This document shows positions 11,510 through 20,092 of a stretch of 64,000 bases of DNA, one piece after another (position 1 is the stretch's first letter; each line of letters opens with the position of its first letter). Below the pieces are notes generated by a model. That model did no database searches and was not told the DNA's origin. It saw nothing but the letters and a program-made list of their open reading frames with translations. The translations under genes and the position numbers were made by a program. The stretch comes from Lysobacter soli (GTDB taxonomy: Bacteria > Pseudomonadota > Gammaproteobacteria > Xanthomonadales > Xanthomonadaceae): NCBI RefSeq assembly GCF_003382285.1, contig NZ_QTJR01000001.1, positions 558,001 through 622,000 of the forward strand, written 5' to 3'.

Positions 11510-11906
11510 TGATGATCGCCGGGTCCATGGCCTTGCCCGCGACGATGACGTCGTAGTCGTAAGTCCCCTCGTTGCCTCGTGCATTGACGTTGTACTGCTG
11601 CTTACCGTTGGACGAGGGCGAGGACGTCGGCTCTTTCGGCATGCCCTTGCCTCCCGGGTTTCCCGCGTCCTTGAACCGCAACGAGAACGCCGTCGTGTCC
11701 GCCACCCAGGTGATCGAGGCCCCCTGCATCACGTGGCATGCCTTCGGCGTCACCGTCGGCACAGGCGTCGTCGTGTCGATCTGGACGTAAACCGGCGCGC
11801 TCGACGCCTTGTCGCTGCACAGAACCGGCTGCTGCGCACGGCATGCGCTGCACGAAAGCACGGTCGCGACGGCCAGCGCGGCCGCGAATAGTGGCAAGGC
11901 ATTCAT
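11499..11906 (-). CDS. Small secreted protein of unknown function
   Basis: A 135-residue protein I do not recognise. The N-terminus [20 protein letters not shown] is a clear export signal; a Cys at about 19-22 could also serve as a lipoprotein site, although the context is not a canonical lipobox. The mature part has a pattern of alternating hydrophobic residues ([38 protein letters not shown]) that suggests a small beta-sandwich. A low-complexity Pro/Ser/Gly linker lies near residues 82-103. A strong AAGGAG site sits before the ATG. The gene is 52 bases downstream of the winged-helix regulator on the same strand, so the two are likely co-transcribed. Confidence 0.8.
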   Translation of the reverse strand: MNALPLFAAALAVATVLSCSACRAQQPVLCSDKASSAPVYVQIDTTTPVPTVTPKACHVMQGASITWVADTTAFSLRFKDAGNPGGKGMPKEPTSSPSSNGKQQYNVNARGNEGTYDYDVIVAGKAMDPAIIIKK

Positions 11907-11958
11907 GGTTCTTCTCCTTCGTATGGCGCCCGGGGGGAGCGGGCGGGATGACGGACGG

Positions 11959-14205
11959 CTACTGCGCCGTACCGGATTCGCGTGTGGATTGCGTGTCGAC
12001 CTTGGCGGTCAACGAACGCAACAGCGGAAGCGCATCGATGCGCTGCTGCGGAATGCCGTGCTTCCGTGCGAAATCCATGTGCCGGCGTGCAGCCGGCGAG
12101 TCATCCAGGCGCGCCATCGTCTGCGCGCCGAGCAGCGCGACCTCGCCGCGTTCGGTGCCGAGCGCTTCGGCCTTGGCCTGCAACGCTCGCGCTTCATCGG
12201 CGCGATCGAGGTTCGCGCTGTACCACGCCACCAGCGCAAGACCCTGCGCGTCGTCGGACTTCAGTCCGAGATAGCGTCGGCCCAGCGTGGCAGCCTGTTC
12301 GTACTGCGCACGCGTCTGGTCCGGCGTGGCGCCACCGGCGGCGAGCGCGTCGCCGAGGTTTCCCCACACGCGGAAATCGCCGGGGTCGATCTCGCTCGCA
12401 TGGCGATACAACGCCGCCGCCTGTTCGTAGGCGCCTTCCTCGAACTTCATCGAACCCAGATTGCTCAGCGCTTCGTACGTCGGCTTGATCTGCAGCGAGC
12501 GCTCGTAGGCATCGCTCGCCTGCGCCGCGTCGCCGCTGATCGCGTACAGGCCGCCCAGGCTCGACCAGAGATCCGCGTCGTCGGGTGCGTATTCGAGAGC
12601 TTCGCGATAGGAAGCGATCGCGCCCGGCACGTCGCCGTTGACCAGCAGGTGATAGCCGCGCTTCTGCGCGATACGCGGATTGCGCGGCGCCACCTGGCGG
12701 GCGCGCTCGAAGTATTCCATCGCGACCTTGCCCTGCCCCTGCGTACTGGCGACTTCCGCCAGCCCCAGGTAGCCCGGCACGCGTAGCGCCGGATCGGTCA
12801 CAGCGCGCTCGTAGTAGGCGTTAGCCTCCTTCGCGTTGCCCTGCGTGCGATGGAGGTCGCCCATCGCGAGGCTCACTTCGCGCAACGAGGGATCCATCTT
12901 CGTCGCCTGTTCGCATGCCGATTGCGCGCGCGCGAACGCGGCACTGTCGCGGGCGTCCTCGAAGCGCGTGATTTCCGCCTGGCAGATGCCCGCCTGCGCG
13001 CGCGCGAAGCTCGGGTCGATCGCCAGCGCGCCGCGGTAGAAGTTGATCGCGCTGGCCGCGCCGCGCTCATCGCCGCCGGCCTGTTCGCGCATGCGCTGTT
13101 CGCCCTTCAGATACGCGTCGTACGCGGCGACGCTGCGGGTCGGCGTCAAACGCCGTGCCAACGTCTGGCGCGCGGCTTCGATCTCGCCCGACGGCAGCAC
13201 GTCGATGAGCGCCTGCACCACTTCGCCTGCGATGTCGCTCTGCAACGCAAACACGTCGCCGGTTTCCCGATCGTAGCTATGGGCCCACAACGTGAAACCC
13301 GTGCGCGCATCGGCCAGCCGCGCGCTCACCCGCACGCGCGAACCCTCCCGGCGGACGCTGGCACCCAGGACGGTCGCCACGCCGAGCTGCGCGCCGAGCC
13401 GCTTCACGTCGGCCTCGCCGCGGCTTGCGGAATCCGGTGCCGCGACGACCTTCAGGCCGGGGACGCCCGCCAGCGCATCGACCATCTCGACGCCGAGTCC
13501 TTCGGCGAAATAGTCCTCGTTGCGCGCCTCGCTGAGGCTGGTGAACGGCAGCACGGCCACCGACGCGGCGCTGGGCGCCGGCGTCGCGGGGTCCCGCTGG
13601 CCGAACCAGTAGCCGCCCGCGGCGATCGCCAGCAGCGCGGCGATGGCCAGCCACCAGCGGCGCTGGTCGGACGCCTTGCGGCGCGTGGCGAAGCCGCCGT
13701 CGTTGTGAGGCACGGGGGCGGCGAACGGTGCCGGCTCGGGAATGGGCGCGACGGCCTCGTTCGCCGCGACGGCCAGCGCCTCGGGGACGGTGTGGCGGAA
13801 CACGGCCACTTCGTCCTCGTGCCGTGGTTCGTCCGTGGCGGGCGGTAAGGCGTCTGCCCCGTAGAGCTGCCCGATGAACCGGTAGCCCAGCGCGTGCTGC
13901 GTCTGGATGTAGCGCGGATGCTGGGAGTCGTCGGCCAGGGCGTGGCGCAACTGGGCGATCACCCGGGTCAACACGCCCGGCGTGACATGCCGATGGCCCC
14001 AGACCTGGTCGAGCAGGTCGTCGCGCCCGACCAGTTCGCCCGCACGGCGGAGCAGGATCAGCAGCACCGAAAACGCCTTCGGCTCGACCGTCTGCTCGGT
14101 CCCGCCGCGCGACAGGGTGTGCGCGGCCGCATCGACGACGATGTCGCCGAATCGATACCGTTCGCCGTTCGGCCCGCCTTGGCCTGCACTCCCGTGGGGG
14201 GTCAT
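11959..14205 (-). CDS. Membrane-anchored winged-helix (CadC-type) regulator with TolB-like and TPR domains
   Basis: A 748-residue one-component regulator. Residues 16-112 form an OmpR/CadC-type winged helix (YRFGDIVVDAAAHTLSRGG, then the recognition region TRVIAQLRHALADD and the wing GYRFIG). A Pro/Ala-rich linker leads to one membrane helix at about 184-201 (WWLAIAALLAIAAGGYWFG). Outside is a FlgO/TolB-N-like domain (about 212-330: VAVLPFTSLSEARNEDYFAEG, then DARTGFTLWAHSYDRE), then many tetratricopeptide repeats (about 355-715). No phospho-acceptor domain is seen, so the signal is presumably sensed by the periplasmic part. The architecture is frequent in Xanthomonadaceae; the target is unknown, but the 11499 gene directly downstream is the best candidate. 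Confidence 0.9.
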   Translation of the reverse strand: MTPHGSAGQGGPNGERYRFGDIVVDAAAHTLSRGGTEQTVEPKAFSVLLILLRRAGELVGRDDLLDQVWGHRHVTPGVLTRVIAQLRHALADDSQHPRYIQTQHALGYRFIGQLYGADALPPATDEPRHEDEVAVFRHTVPEALAVAANEAVAPIPEPAPFAAPVPHNDGGFATRRKASDQRRWWLAIAALLAIAAGGYWFGQRDPATPAPSAASVAVLPFTSLSEARNEDYFAEGLGVEMVDALAGVPGLKVVAAPDSASRGEADVKRLGAQLGVATVLGASVRREGSRVRVSARLADARTGFTLWAHSYDRETGDVFALQSDIAGEVVQALIDVLPSGEIEAARQTLARRLTPTRSVAAYDAYLKGEQRMREQAGGDERGAASAINFYRGALAIDPSFARAQAGICQAEITRFEDARDSAAFARAQSACEQATKMDPSLREVSLAMGDLHRTQGNAKEANAYYERAVTDPALRVPGYLGLAEVASTQGQGKVAMEYFERARQVAPRNPRIAQKRGYHLLVNGDVPGAIASYREALEYAPDDADLWSSLGGLYAISGDAAQASDAYERSLQIKPTYEALSNLGSMKFEEGAYEQAAALYRHASEIDPGDFRVWGNLGDALAAGGATPDQTRAQYEQAATLGRRYLGLKSDDAQGLALVAWYSANLDRADEARALQAKAEALGTERGEVALLGAQTMARLDDSPAARRHMDFARKHGIPQQRIDALPLLRSLTAKVDTQSTRESGTAQ

Positions 14206-14346
14206 CGGGAAAACCTCATGGTTCCCTCATCATCCGGAGCGGACGATGTGGAAAGGCGCGCCCGGCCATCATGACTCATGGCGGGCGTCGGTGGAGCCTG
14301 ACCCGGCGCCGGAAAGTTCGGTGCCACCCTCCCCCGGAGTCCCGCC

Positions 14347-14985
14347 ATGAACGTCCTGTTCTCCATCGCCAACCCGCTTCCGCAGATCCTGCTGACCCCA
14401 TTCGACGGCCCGACCCGCCGCCGCTGCATCAACGGCTTCCAGCTCAACTCGGCCGAAGTGGACCGCTTCAACGTCCTGCTGGCCCGCGTCGGTGGCCACG
14501 CGCTGGAGACCGACCAGCTCGCGTCCGCCGGTCGCGAACTCAGCCGCCCCGGCCCCACCGACGCCGCGCCGCCGTGCATCCGCCAGCGCCTGCGCTGGAT
14601 CGCCGCCGTCGAGCAGCTCCTGGCCGACCGCCAGTGGCAGCCGGCGAACGACGCGGTCGACACCGCCGCGGCGATCGTCGACTACGCCCGCAGCCGCGAC
14701 GACCTCATCCCCGACTGGATGCCGCAGGTCGGCCGGCTGGACGACGCCATCGTCGTCGAGACCGCCTGGCCGAAGCTGGCCGGCGAGGTCGACGACTACC
14801 TCGACTACGTGCGCGTCCGCAGCCGCGAAGCGCACCAGCGCGACCGCAGCCCGGCCGGCTACGCCTTCTCGCGGGCCGACTGGGAGGAAGTGCGCTACGA
14901 GGAGGCCGTCCTCGCCCAGTACGAGAAGCAGATCCGCGAAAGCAGCTTCCTGCCCGAGAGCTCCCCGATCTTCCGCGTGCACTGA
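14347..14985 (+). CDS. DUF1232-like protein, copy A of a tandem pair
   Basis: A 212-residue protein with no signal peptide or membrane helix that I can see. Around residues 115-150 it carries YARSRDDLIPDWMPQVGRLDD, which matches the DUF1232 (YkvA-type) core pattern of a DLIPD turn followed by LG.LDD. The rest is helical and rich in Arg and acidic residues. The protein at 15201 is collinear with it, with the same core and the same FRV ending, so the two are diverged tandem duplicates. GGAG lies about 8 bases before the ATG. The gene diverges from the winged-helix regulator with a 141-base gap, so it could be under that regulator's control. Function unknown. Confidence 0.82.
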   Translation: MNVLFSIANPLPQILLTPFDGPTRRRCINGFQLNSAEVDRFNVLLARVGGHALETDQLASAGRELSRPGPTDAAPPCIRQRLRWIAAVEQLLADRQWQPANDAVDTAAAIVDYARSRDDLIPDWMPQVGRLDDAIVVETAWPKLAGEVDDYLDYVRVRSREAHQRDRSPAGYAFSRADWEEVRYEEAVLAQYEKQIRESSFLPESSPIFRVH

Positions 14986-15006
14986 CCGGGAATCGCGGGC
15001 CACGCC

Positions 15007-15030
15007 GGAGGCCGCCCCAAGGCGGCCTCC
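15007..15030. terminator. Perfect 10-bp hairpin after DUF1232-like copy A
   Basis: GGAGGCCGCC and GGCGGCCTCC pair perfectly around a CCAA loop, 22 bases after the stop of the 14347 gene. No T-tract follows, so this is either a weak or Rho-assisted terminator or a processing hairpin between the two paralogues. Confidence 0.5.
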
Positions 15031-15121
15031 CCCGCGCTTCGTCGGCTGAATGCGCCCGCGCGCGAAATCCGCGGACGTCCGCACTGACAGCCCGTCCGCT
15101 CCGGCGCATCATCGGCCTGCA

Positions 15122-15138
15122 TCCCGCCCAAGGCGGGA
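15122..15138. repeat. Second short hairpin between the DUF1232-like paralogues
   Basis: TCCCGCC and GGCGGGA pair around CAA, about 90 bases after the first hairpin and 62 bases before the 15201 start. It lies in the leader of the second paralogue; role unknown. Confidence 0.35.
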
Positions 15139-15200
15139 CGGCCCGCGCGACGTCGCCGGCCGCGGCGCGGGTCCGGCCTGGCCGGCGAGCGAGGTGTGCC

Positions 15201-15833
15201 ATGCGCATGTTCCATCCCACCCCCACCGCGCAGCCGCTGCCCTTCGACCACATGTACAGCGGCATGGGTGCGCGCGAGACCGCCGCTGCGATCGAGCTCA
15301 ACGACGCGGCGGTCGTGCAGTTCGACCAGCTCCTCCACGAGATCCACGCCGATGCACCGCGCGTGGACACCGACCGGCTCGAGCAGCTCGCCGCGTGGCT
15401 GCTGAAACTGCCGACGCAGCAGGCGCGCGAGGTCATCGAAAGCCGCCTCGAACGCGTGCGCGAACTGCGCACGCTCCTCGACGACGAGGACTGGGATGCC
15501 GACGAAGCCACGCATGCGCGCATCGGCAAGCTGCTGTCGTACATCGATCGCGAGGATGACCTCATCGCCGACCGCATCCCGGTGCTGGGCCAACTCGACG
15601 ACGTGCTGCTGATCGAGCTGGCGTGGCCGGCCTTCGCCGATGAAGCCGAGGACTACCGCGATTTCATCGCCTATCGCGACGTGAACCATCCCGATGGCGC
15701 CGCCGACGAACGCCGCGCGGCATGGGTGCGCGAACGCCTCGACGAGGTGGCGCTGTGGCAGCACGCGATGTGGGTGCGCGAGCAGCACTACGCGCCGTGG
15801 AATCTGCCGCGCGGGTTGTTCCGGGTGGCCTGA
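15201..15833 (+). CDS. DUF1232-like protein, copy B of a tandem pair
   Basis: A 210-residue soluble-looking protein collinear with the 14347 product. The core is at about residues 113-150: YIDREDDLIADRIPVLGQLDD followed by ELAWP, equivalent to DLIPDWMPQVGRLDD and ETAWP in copy A. The stretch LEQLAAWLLKLPTQQAREV predicts a helix-rich N-terminal half. I use the ATG at 15201; the frame is open far upstream only because of the high GC content. Two hairpins lie in the 215-base gap between the paralogues, so they may be expressed separately. dnaE follows after 149 bases. No function can be assigned. Confidence 0.8.
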   Translation: MRMFHPTPTAQPLPFDHMYSGMGARETAAAIELNDAAVVQFDQLLHEIHADAPRVDTDRLEQLAAWLLKLPTQQAREVIESRLERVRELRTLLDDEDWDADEATHARIGKLLSYIDREDDLIADRIPVLGQLDDVLLIELAWPAFADEAEDYRDFIAYRDVNHPDGAADERRAAWVRERLDEVALWQHAMWVREQHYAPWNLPRGLFRVA

Positions 15834-15982
15834 CCGAAGGCGATGGGGCCGCCCGGCGCCGGCCCTCGCAAACCCGACAGCGCGCGGTTTTTGCATCGTC
15901 CGGGGTCCCGGCCGCCGGGATCGGCTCCCGCGCGATTTCAAGTCTGCGCAGCGCGCGCCGGGGCTGCTAACCTGCCGCCAGC

Positions 15983-18900
15983 ATGCCTGCAGTCCCTTTC
16001 GTCCATCTCCATCTCCACAGCGAATACTCGCTCGCCGACTCGACGATCCGGATCGGCGAGCTGGTCAAGCGCTGCGTCGCGCTTTCGCAGCCCGCGGTCG
16101 CGCTGACGGACCTCGACAACCTCTTCGCCGCGGTCAAGTTCTACAAGGCCGCCGAAGGTGCGGGCCTCAAGCCGATCATCGGCGCCGACGTCGGCCTGGC
16201 CGACGGCAACGAGATCGCCTCGCGCATGACGCTGCTGTGCCGCGATCGCGCCGGCTACCTCACGCTCTCGCGCCTGCTGACGCGCGCCTGGATGGAAGGC
16301 CATCGCACCGACGGCGTCGCGCTTCGCCCCGAATGGCTGCGCGAGGACAACGGCGGCCTGTTCGCCCTCGCCGGCCGCCAGAGCCTCGCCGGTCGCCTCG
16401 CGACGAGCAACCGCCATGAACTCGCCGAAGCCTGGCTGATGGACTGGCGCGGCGTGTTCGGCGAGCGGCTGCACCTGGAACTCACCCGCACCGGGCGCGA
16501 AGGCGAGGACGCGTTCAACGCCTTCGCGCTGCACGCGTCCAGCAAGCGTTCGCTGCCGGTGATCGCCAGCAACGACGTGCGCTTCCTCGATGCCGAAGGC
16601 TTCGACGCGCACGAAGCGCGCGTGTGCATCGCCTCCGGCCGCGTGCTGGACGATCCCAAGCGCCCGAAGGACTACAGCCCCGAACAGTTCCTGAAGTCGT
16701 CGGAGGAGATGCAGGCGCTGTTCGCCGACGTCCCCGATGCGATCGACAACGCGTTCGCGCTCGCCACGCGCTGCAACGTCGAGATGAAGCTCGGCGAATA
16801 CGCGCTGCCGGCCTTCCCGGTGCCGAGCGAACACACCATCGAAAGCTGGCTGCGCGGCACCGCGCGGGAGGGCCTGGACAAGCGGCTGCAGAAGAACCCG
16901 CTCGCGCCGGGGAAGACGCGCGAGGACTACGACGCGCGTCTGGACGTCGAGCTGGACGTCATCATCAAGATGGGGTTCCCCGGCTACTTCCTGATCGTGG
17001 CGGACTTCATCAACTGGGCGAAGGACCACGACATTCCCGTCGGCCCGGGCCGCGGTTCGGGTGCCGGTTCGCTCGTCGCGTGGGCGCTGGGCATCACCGA
17101 CCTGGACCCGCTGCCGTACGACCTGCTGTTCGAGCGGTTCCTCAACCCCGAACGCGTGTCGATGCCCGACTTCGACATCGACTTCTGCATGGACCGTCGC
17201 GACGAGGTCATCGACTACGTCGCGCGCAAGTACGGGCGCGATCGCGTCTCGCAGATCATCACCTACGGCACCATGGCCGCGAAGGCCGTGGTGCGCGACA
17301 CCGGCCGCGTGCTCGGCCATCCGTACGGCTTCGTCGACGGCATCGCCAAGCTCATTCCGAACACGCTCGGCATCGGTCTGGACGATGCGATGGGCGAGTC
17401 GGAGGCGTCGAAGCAGGATCCGACGCTCGCCTCGTCCGACCTCATCCAGCGTTACCACGCCGAAGAAGACGTGCGCGACCTGATGGACCTGGCGCGCAGC
17501 CTGGAAGACCTCACGCGCAACGCCGGCAAGCACGCCGGCGGCGTGGTGATCGCGCCGAGCCCGTTGTCCGACTTCTGCCCGCTGTTCGCCGAACACGACG
17601 GCGAAGGCCGCGGCCGCAACCCGGTCACGCAGTTCGACAAGGACGACGTCGAAGCGGTCGGCCTGGTCAAGTTCGACTTCCTCGGCCTGCGCACGCTGAC
17701 GATCATCGACTGGGCGGTGAAGGCGATCAACAAGCGTCTGGCCGACGCCGCGGCGAAAGGCATCGATGCCGGCCCGGCGATGCACTACACGTTCAAGGAC
17801 GCGCCCACGCCGCAGTTCGACATCACGTCGCTGCCGCTGGACGACAAGCTCAGCTACGAGCTGTTCGCACGTGGCGACACGGTGGCGGTGTTCCAGTTCG
17901 AATCCCGCGGCATGCGCGAGCTGCTGAAGCGCGCCAGGCCCGACACGTTCGAAGACATCATCGCGCTCGCCGCGCTGTTCCGTCCCGGCCCGCTGGGCTC
18001 GGGGATGGATCGCGAATGGGTCGATCGCAAGCACGGGAACACCGAGGTCACCTACCCGCACGAATCGCTGGAGCCGGTGCTGTCGCCGACCTACGGCGTC
18101 ATCGTGTACCAGGAACAGGTGATGCAGATCGCGCAGGTGCTGGCGGGCTACACGCTCGGCGGCGCCGACATGCTGCGTCGCGCGATGGGCAAGAAGAAGC
18201 CCGAGGAGATGGCGAAGGAACGCGCCAAGTTCGAAGCCGGTTGCGCCGAGCGCGGCATCCCGCCGAAGACCGCCACGCCGATCTTCGACCTGATGGAGAA
18301 GTTCGCCGAGTACGGCTTCAACAAGTCGCACTCGGCGGCGTACGCGCTGGTGGCCTACCAGACCGCGTGGCTGAAGGTGCACTACCCGGCCGAATTCATG
18401 GCCGCGGTGCTCTCCTCGGACATGGACAACACCGAGAAGGTCACCAGCTTCCTCGACGAATGCCGCGTGATGGGCCTGACGGTGCTGCCGCCGGACGTGG
18501 ACGCATCGGCGTACATGTTCGAGGCGAAGGACGCCACCACGATCCGCTACGGCCTGGGCGCGGTGAAGGGCGTCGGCCGCGGCGCGTGCGAGGCGATCGT
18601 CGAAGCGCGCCGTGCGGGCGAATTCGCCGACCTGCTGGATTTCTGCAAGCGCGTGGACAGCGGCAAGCTCAACCGCCGCGCGCTCGAAGCGCTGACGTAC
18701 GCCGGCGCGCTCGACAAGCTGGGCAAGAACCGCGCGAGCCTCATGCTGCAGCTGCCGGAAGTGCTCAAGGCCACCGACCAGCTGGCGAAGGAGCGCGAAG
18801 CGGGCCAGGTGTCGTTGTTCGGCGGCTTCGAAACGGCGGCGCCGGCGCTGCACCTGGACCTGCCCGAAACCGACGAGTGGCCGCTGACGCAGATCCTGCA

Positions 18901-19561
18901 CGGCGAGCGCGAAACGCTTGGGCATTACCTCAGTGGCCATCCGTTCGATCCGTATCGCGACGAGGTTCGCGGCCTGATCGGCAACGACCTCAGCGGCCTG
19001 GAAAAGATCTGGGAAAACCGCCCGGAACAGCGCGGCAGCTGGCGCCAGGAAGTCGAGACGATCGTCGCCGGCCTCGTCGTCGGACTGCGCAAGAAGGGCG
19101 ACAGCCAGATGTTCGTGCAGATCGAGGACGGTCGCGGCCGCCTGGAATGCGCGTTCTTCAACGAGAGCTACAGCGAGTTCGCGCAATTGCTGGTGCGCGA
19201 CCGCCTGCTGGTGATCCAGGGCGGCCTGCGCGAGGACAGCTTCAGTGGCGGCTTCGCGCTGCGTGCATCGCGTTGCTGGAGTTTCGAGCAGATCTGCGAG
19301 AAGCACGCACAGCGCCTGATGCTGCGCCTGGACCTGCGCGAACCGGGCACGATGCAGCGCGTGGACGCGCTGCTGTCCTCGTTCCGTCCCGGTTCGACGC
19401 CGATCCGCATGGATCTGCTGGTTCGTCGCGGCGCAGCGGGTTCGCTGGACCTCAACGGCACGCAGTCGATCCGCGCCGACGCGGAACTCGCCGCACGCCT
19501 GCGCGCCACGCCGGGCGTACGCGCGGTGAAGCTCGCGCTGTCGAAGCCTTGGGCGAATTGA
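15983..19561 (+). CDS. dnaE: DNA polymerase III alpha subunit
   Basis: Replicative polymerase catalytic subunit, 1192 residues (E. coli 1160). The N-terminal PHP domain opens with VHLHLHSEYSL (His8, His10, His12), keeping the metal-binding histidines that E. coli has partly lost. The polymerase Asp triad is in PDFDIDF (Asp396, Asp398) and KFDFLGLRTL (Asp565). A beta-clamp motif QVSLF is at 942-946, followed by an OB-fold (about 1000-1080) and the tau-binding C-terminus. The gene lies after the lpxA-lpxB-rnhB block, as in E. coli, but separated from it by the accessory genes at 11499-15833. Confidence 0.97.
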   Translation: MPAVPFVHLHLHSEYSLADSTIRIGELVKRCVALSQPAVALTDLDNLFAAVKFYKAAEGAGLKPIIGADVGLADGNEIASRMTLLCRDRAGYLTLSRLLTRAWMEGHRTDGVALRPEWLREDNGGLFALAGRQSLAGRLATSNRHELAEAWLMDWRGVFGERLHLELTRTGREGEDAFNAFALHASSKRSLPVIASNDVRFLDAEGFDAHEARVCIASGRVLDDPKRPKDYSPEQFLKSSEEMQALFADVPDAIDNAFALATRCNVEMKLGEYALPAFPVPSEHTIESWLRGTAREGLDKRLQKNPLAPGKTREDYDARLDVELDVIIKMGFPGYFLIVADFINWAKDHDIPVGPGRGSGAGSLVAWALGITDLDPLPYDLLFERFLNPERVSMPDFDIDFCMDRRDEVIDYVARKYGRDRVSQIITYGTMAAKAVVRDTGRVLGHPYGFVDGIAKLIPNTLGIGLDDAMGESEASKQDPTLASSDLIQRYHAEEDVRDLMDLARSLEDLTRNAGKHAGGVVIAPSPLSDFCPLFAEHDGEGRGRNPVTQFDKDDVEAVGLVKFDFLGLRTLTIIDWAVKAINKRLADAAAKGIDAGPAMHYTFKDAPTPQFDITSLPLDDKLSYELFARGDTVAVFQFESRGMRELLKRARPDTFEDIIALAALFRPGPLGSGMDREWVDRKHGNTEVTYPHESLEPVLSPTYGVIVYQEQVMQIAQVLAGYTLGGADMLRRAMGKKKPEEMAKERAKFEAGCAERGIPPKTATPIFDLMEKFAEYGFNKSHSAAYALVAYQTAWLKVHYPAEFMAAVLSSDMDNTEKVTSFLDECRVMGLTVLPPDVDASAYMFEAKDATTIRYGLGAVKGVGRGACEAIVEARRAGEFADLLDFCKRVDSGKLNRRALEALTYAGALDKLGKNRASLMLQLPEVLKATDQLAKEREAGQVSLFGGFETAAPALHLDLPETDEWPLTQILHGERETLGHYLSGHPFDPYRDEVRGLIGNDLSGLEKIWENRPEQRGSWRQEVETIVAGLVVGLRKKGDSQMFVQIEDGRGRLECAFFNESYSEFAQLLVRDRLLVIQGGLREDSFSGGFALRASRCWSFEQICEKHAQRLMLRLDLREPGTMQRVDALLSSFRPGSTPIRMDLLVRRGAAGSLDLNGTQSIRADAELAARLRATPGVRAVKLALSKPWAN

Positions 19562-19642
19562 TCGAAGCCTTTCGCTTCTGAGCCCATCTTCAACGGGAAA
19601 TGCGGTGCGTTAGCCCCTCGCCTGCGGGATGCGGTGCATTAA

Positions 19643-19865
19643 CCCCTCTCCCTGCGGGAGAGGGGTTGGGGTGAGGGGCAACGGAGCGTCGGTGTTGAAT
19701 CGTCCTTGCAGTGAAGCGCTACGGTGTCGCTCTGCTGACTCTTATCGCGCAAATCAAGATGGGCTCCAGCTTCCGCAGGAATGACGATGCAAGTGCGCTG
19801 ATCCGCTATCGGCCTGGATCCCGGCTTACGCCGGGATGACGGGATTGAGAGCTGAGGCGGTTGTG
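19643..19865. repeat. Composite intergenic repeat, tandem copy 1
   Basis: A 223-base unit made of three palindromic parts: a head CCCCTCTCCCTGCGGGAGAG followed by GGGTTGGGGTGAGGGG; a REP-like arm with CTCCAGCTTCCGCAGGAATG at about 118 bases; and a second REP-like arm CCTGGATCCCGGCTTACGCC with GGGATGACG at about 170 bases. It is followed without a gap by a diverged second copy with the same internal spacing. The first palindrome may also act as the dnaE terminator. A shorter fragment of the head precedes it at about 19600-19632. No gene is seen in the 531-base gap between dnaE and the GH31 gene. Confidence 0.85.
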
Positions 19866-20088
19866 CCCCTCTCCCATCGGGAGAGGGGTTGGGGTGAGGG
19901 GCAACGAAGCGGCGACGCTGAACTACGAGTGCCGGGAAGCGCTGCGCTGCTTCTTCTGTCCCGCCCGCAAGGCGAAGATCAAGATGGATTCCAGCTTTCG
20001 CTGGAATGACGGTGTATGCGCTGGTGCACTTTCAGCCTGGATCCCGGCTTTCGCCGGGATGACGATTGAAAGGAGAAATGCGTGCGAA
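19866..20088. repeat. Composite intergenic repeat, tandem copy 2
   Basis: Second copy of the 223-base unit. The head palindrome is at 19866-19901, REP arm A at 19984-20012 (ATTCCAGCTTTCGCTGGAAT) and REP arm B at 20036-20064 (ATCCCGGCTTTCGCCGGGAT), each exactly 223 bases after its counterpart in copy 1. The sequence between the arms has diverged. It ends five bases before the stop codon of the convergent GH31 gene. Confidence 0.85.
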
Positions 20089-20092
20089 GACG

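Noticed and set aside
15938-19306. 1122-residue - strand open frame opposite dnaE
   Set aside because: Antisense shadow of a certain gene; composition dominated by Arg, Val, His and Gln with no recognisable motif.
19643-20088. Possible CRISPR array
   Set aside because: Only two units of 223 bases with diverged spacers and palindromic parts; no short regular repeats and no cas genes.
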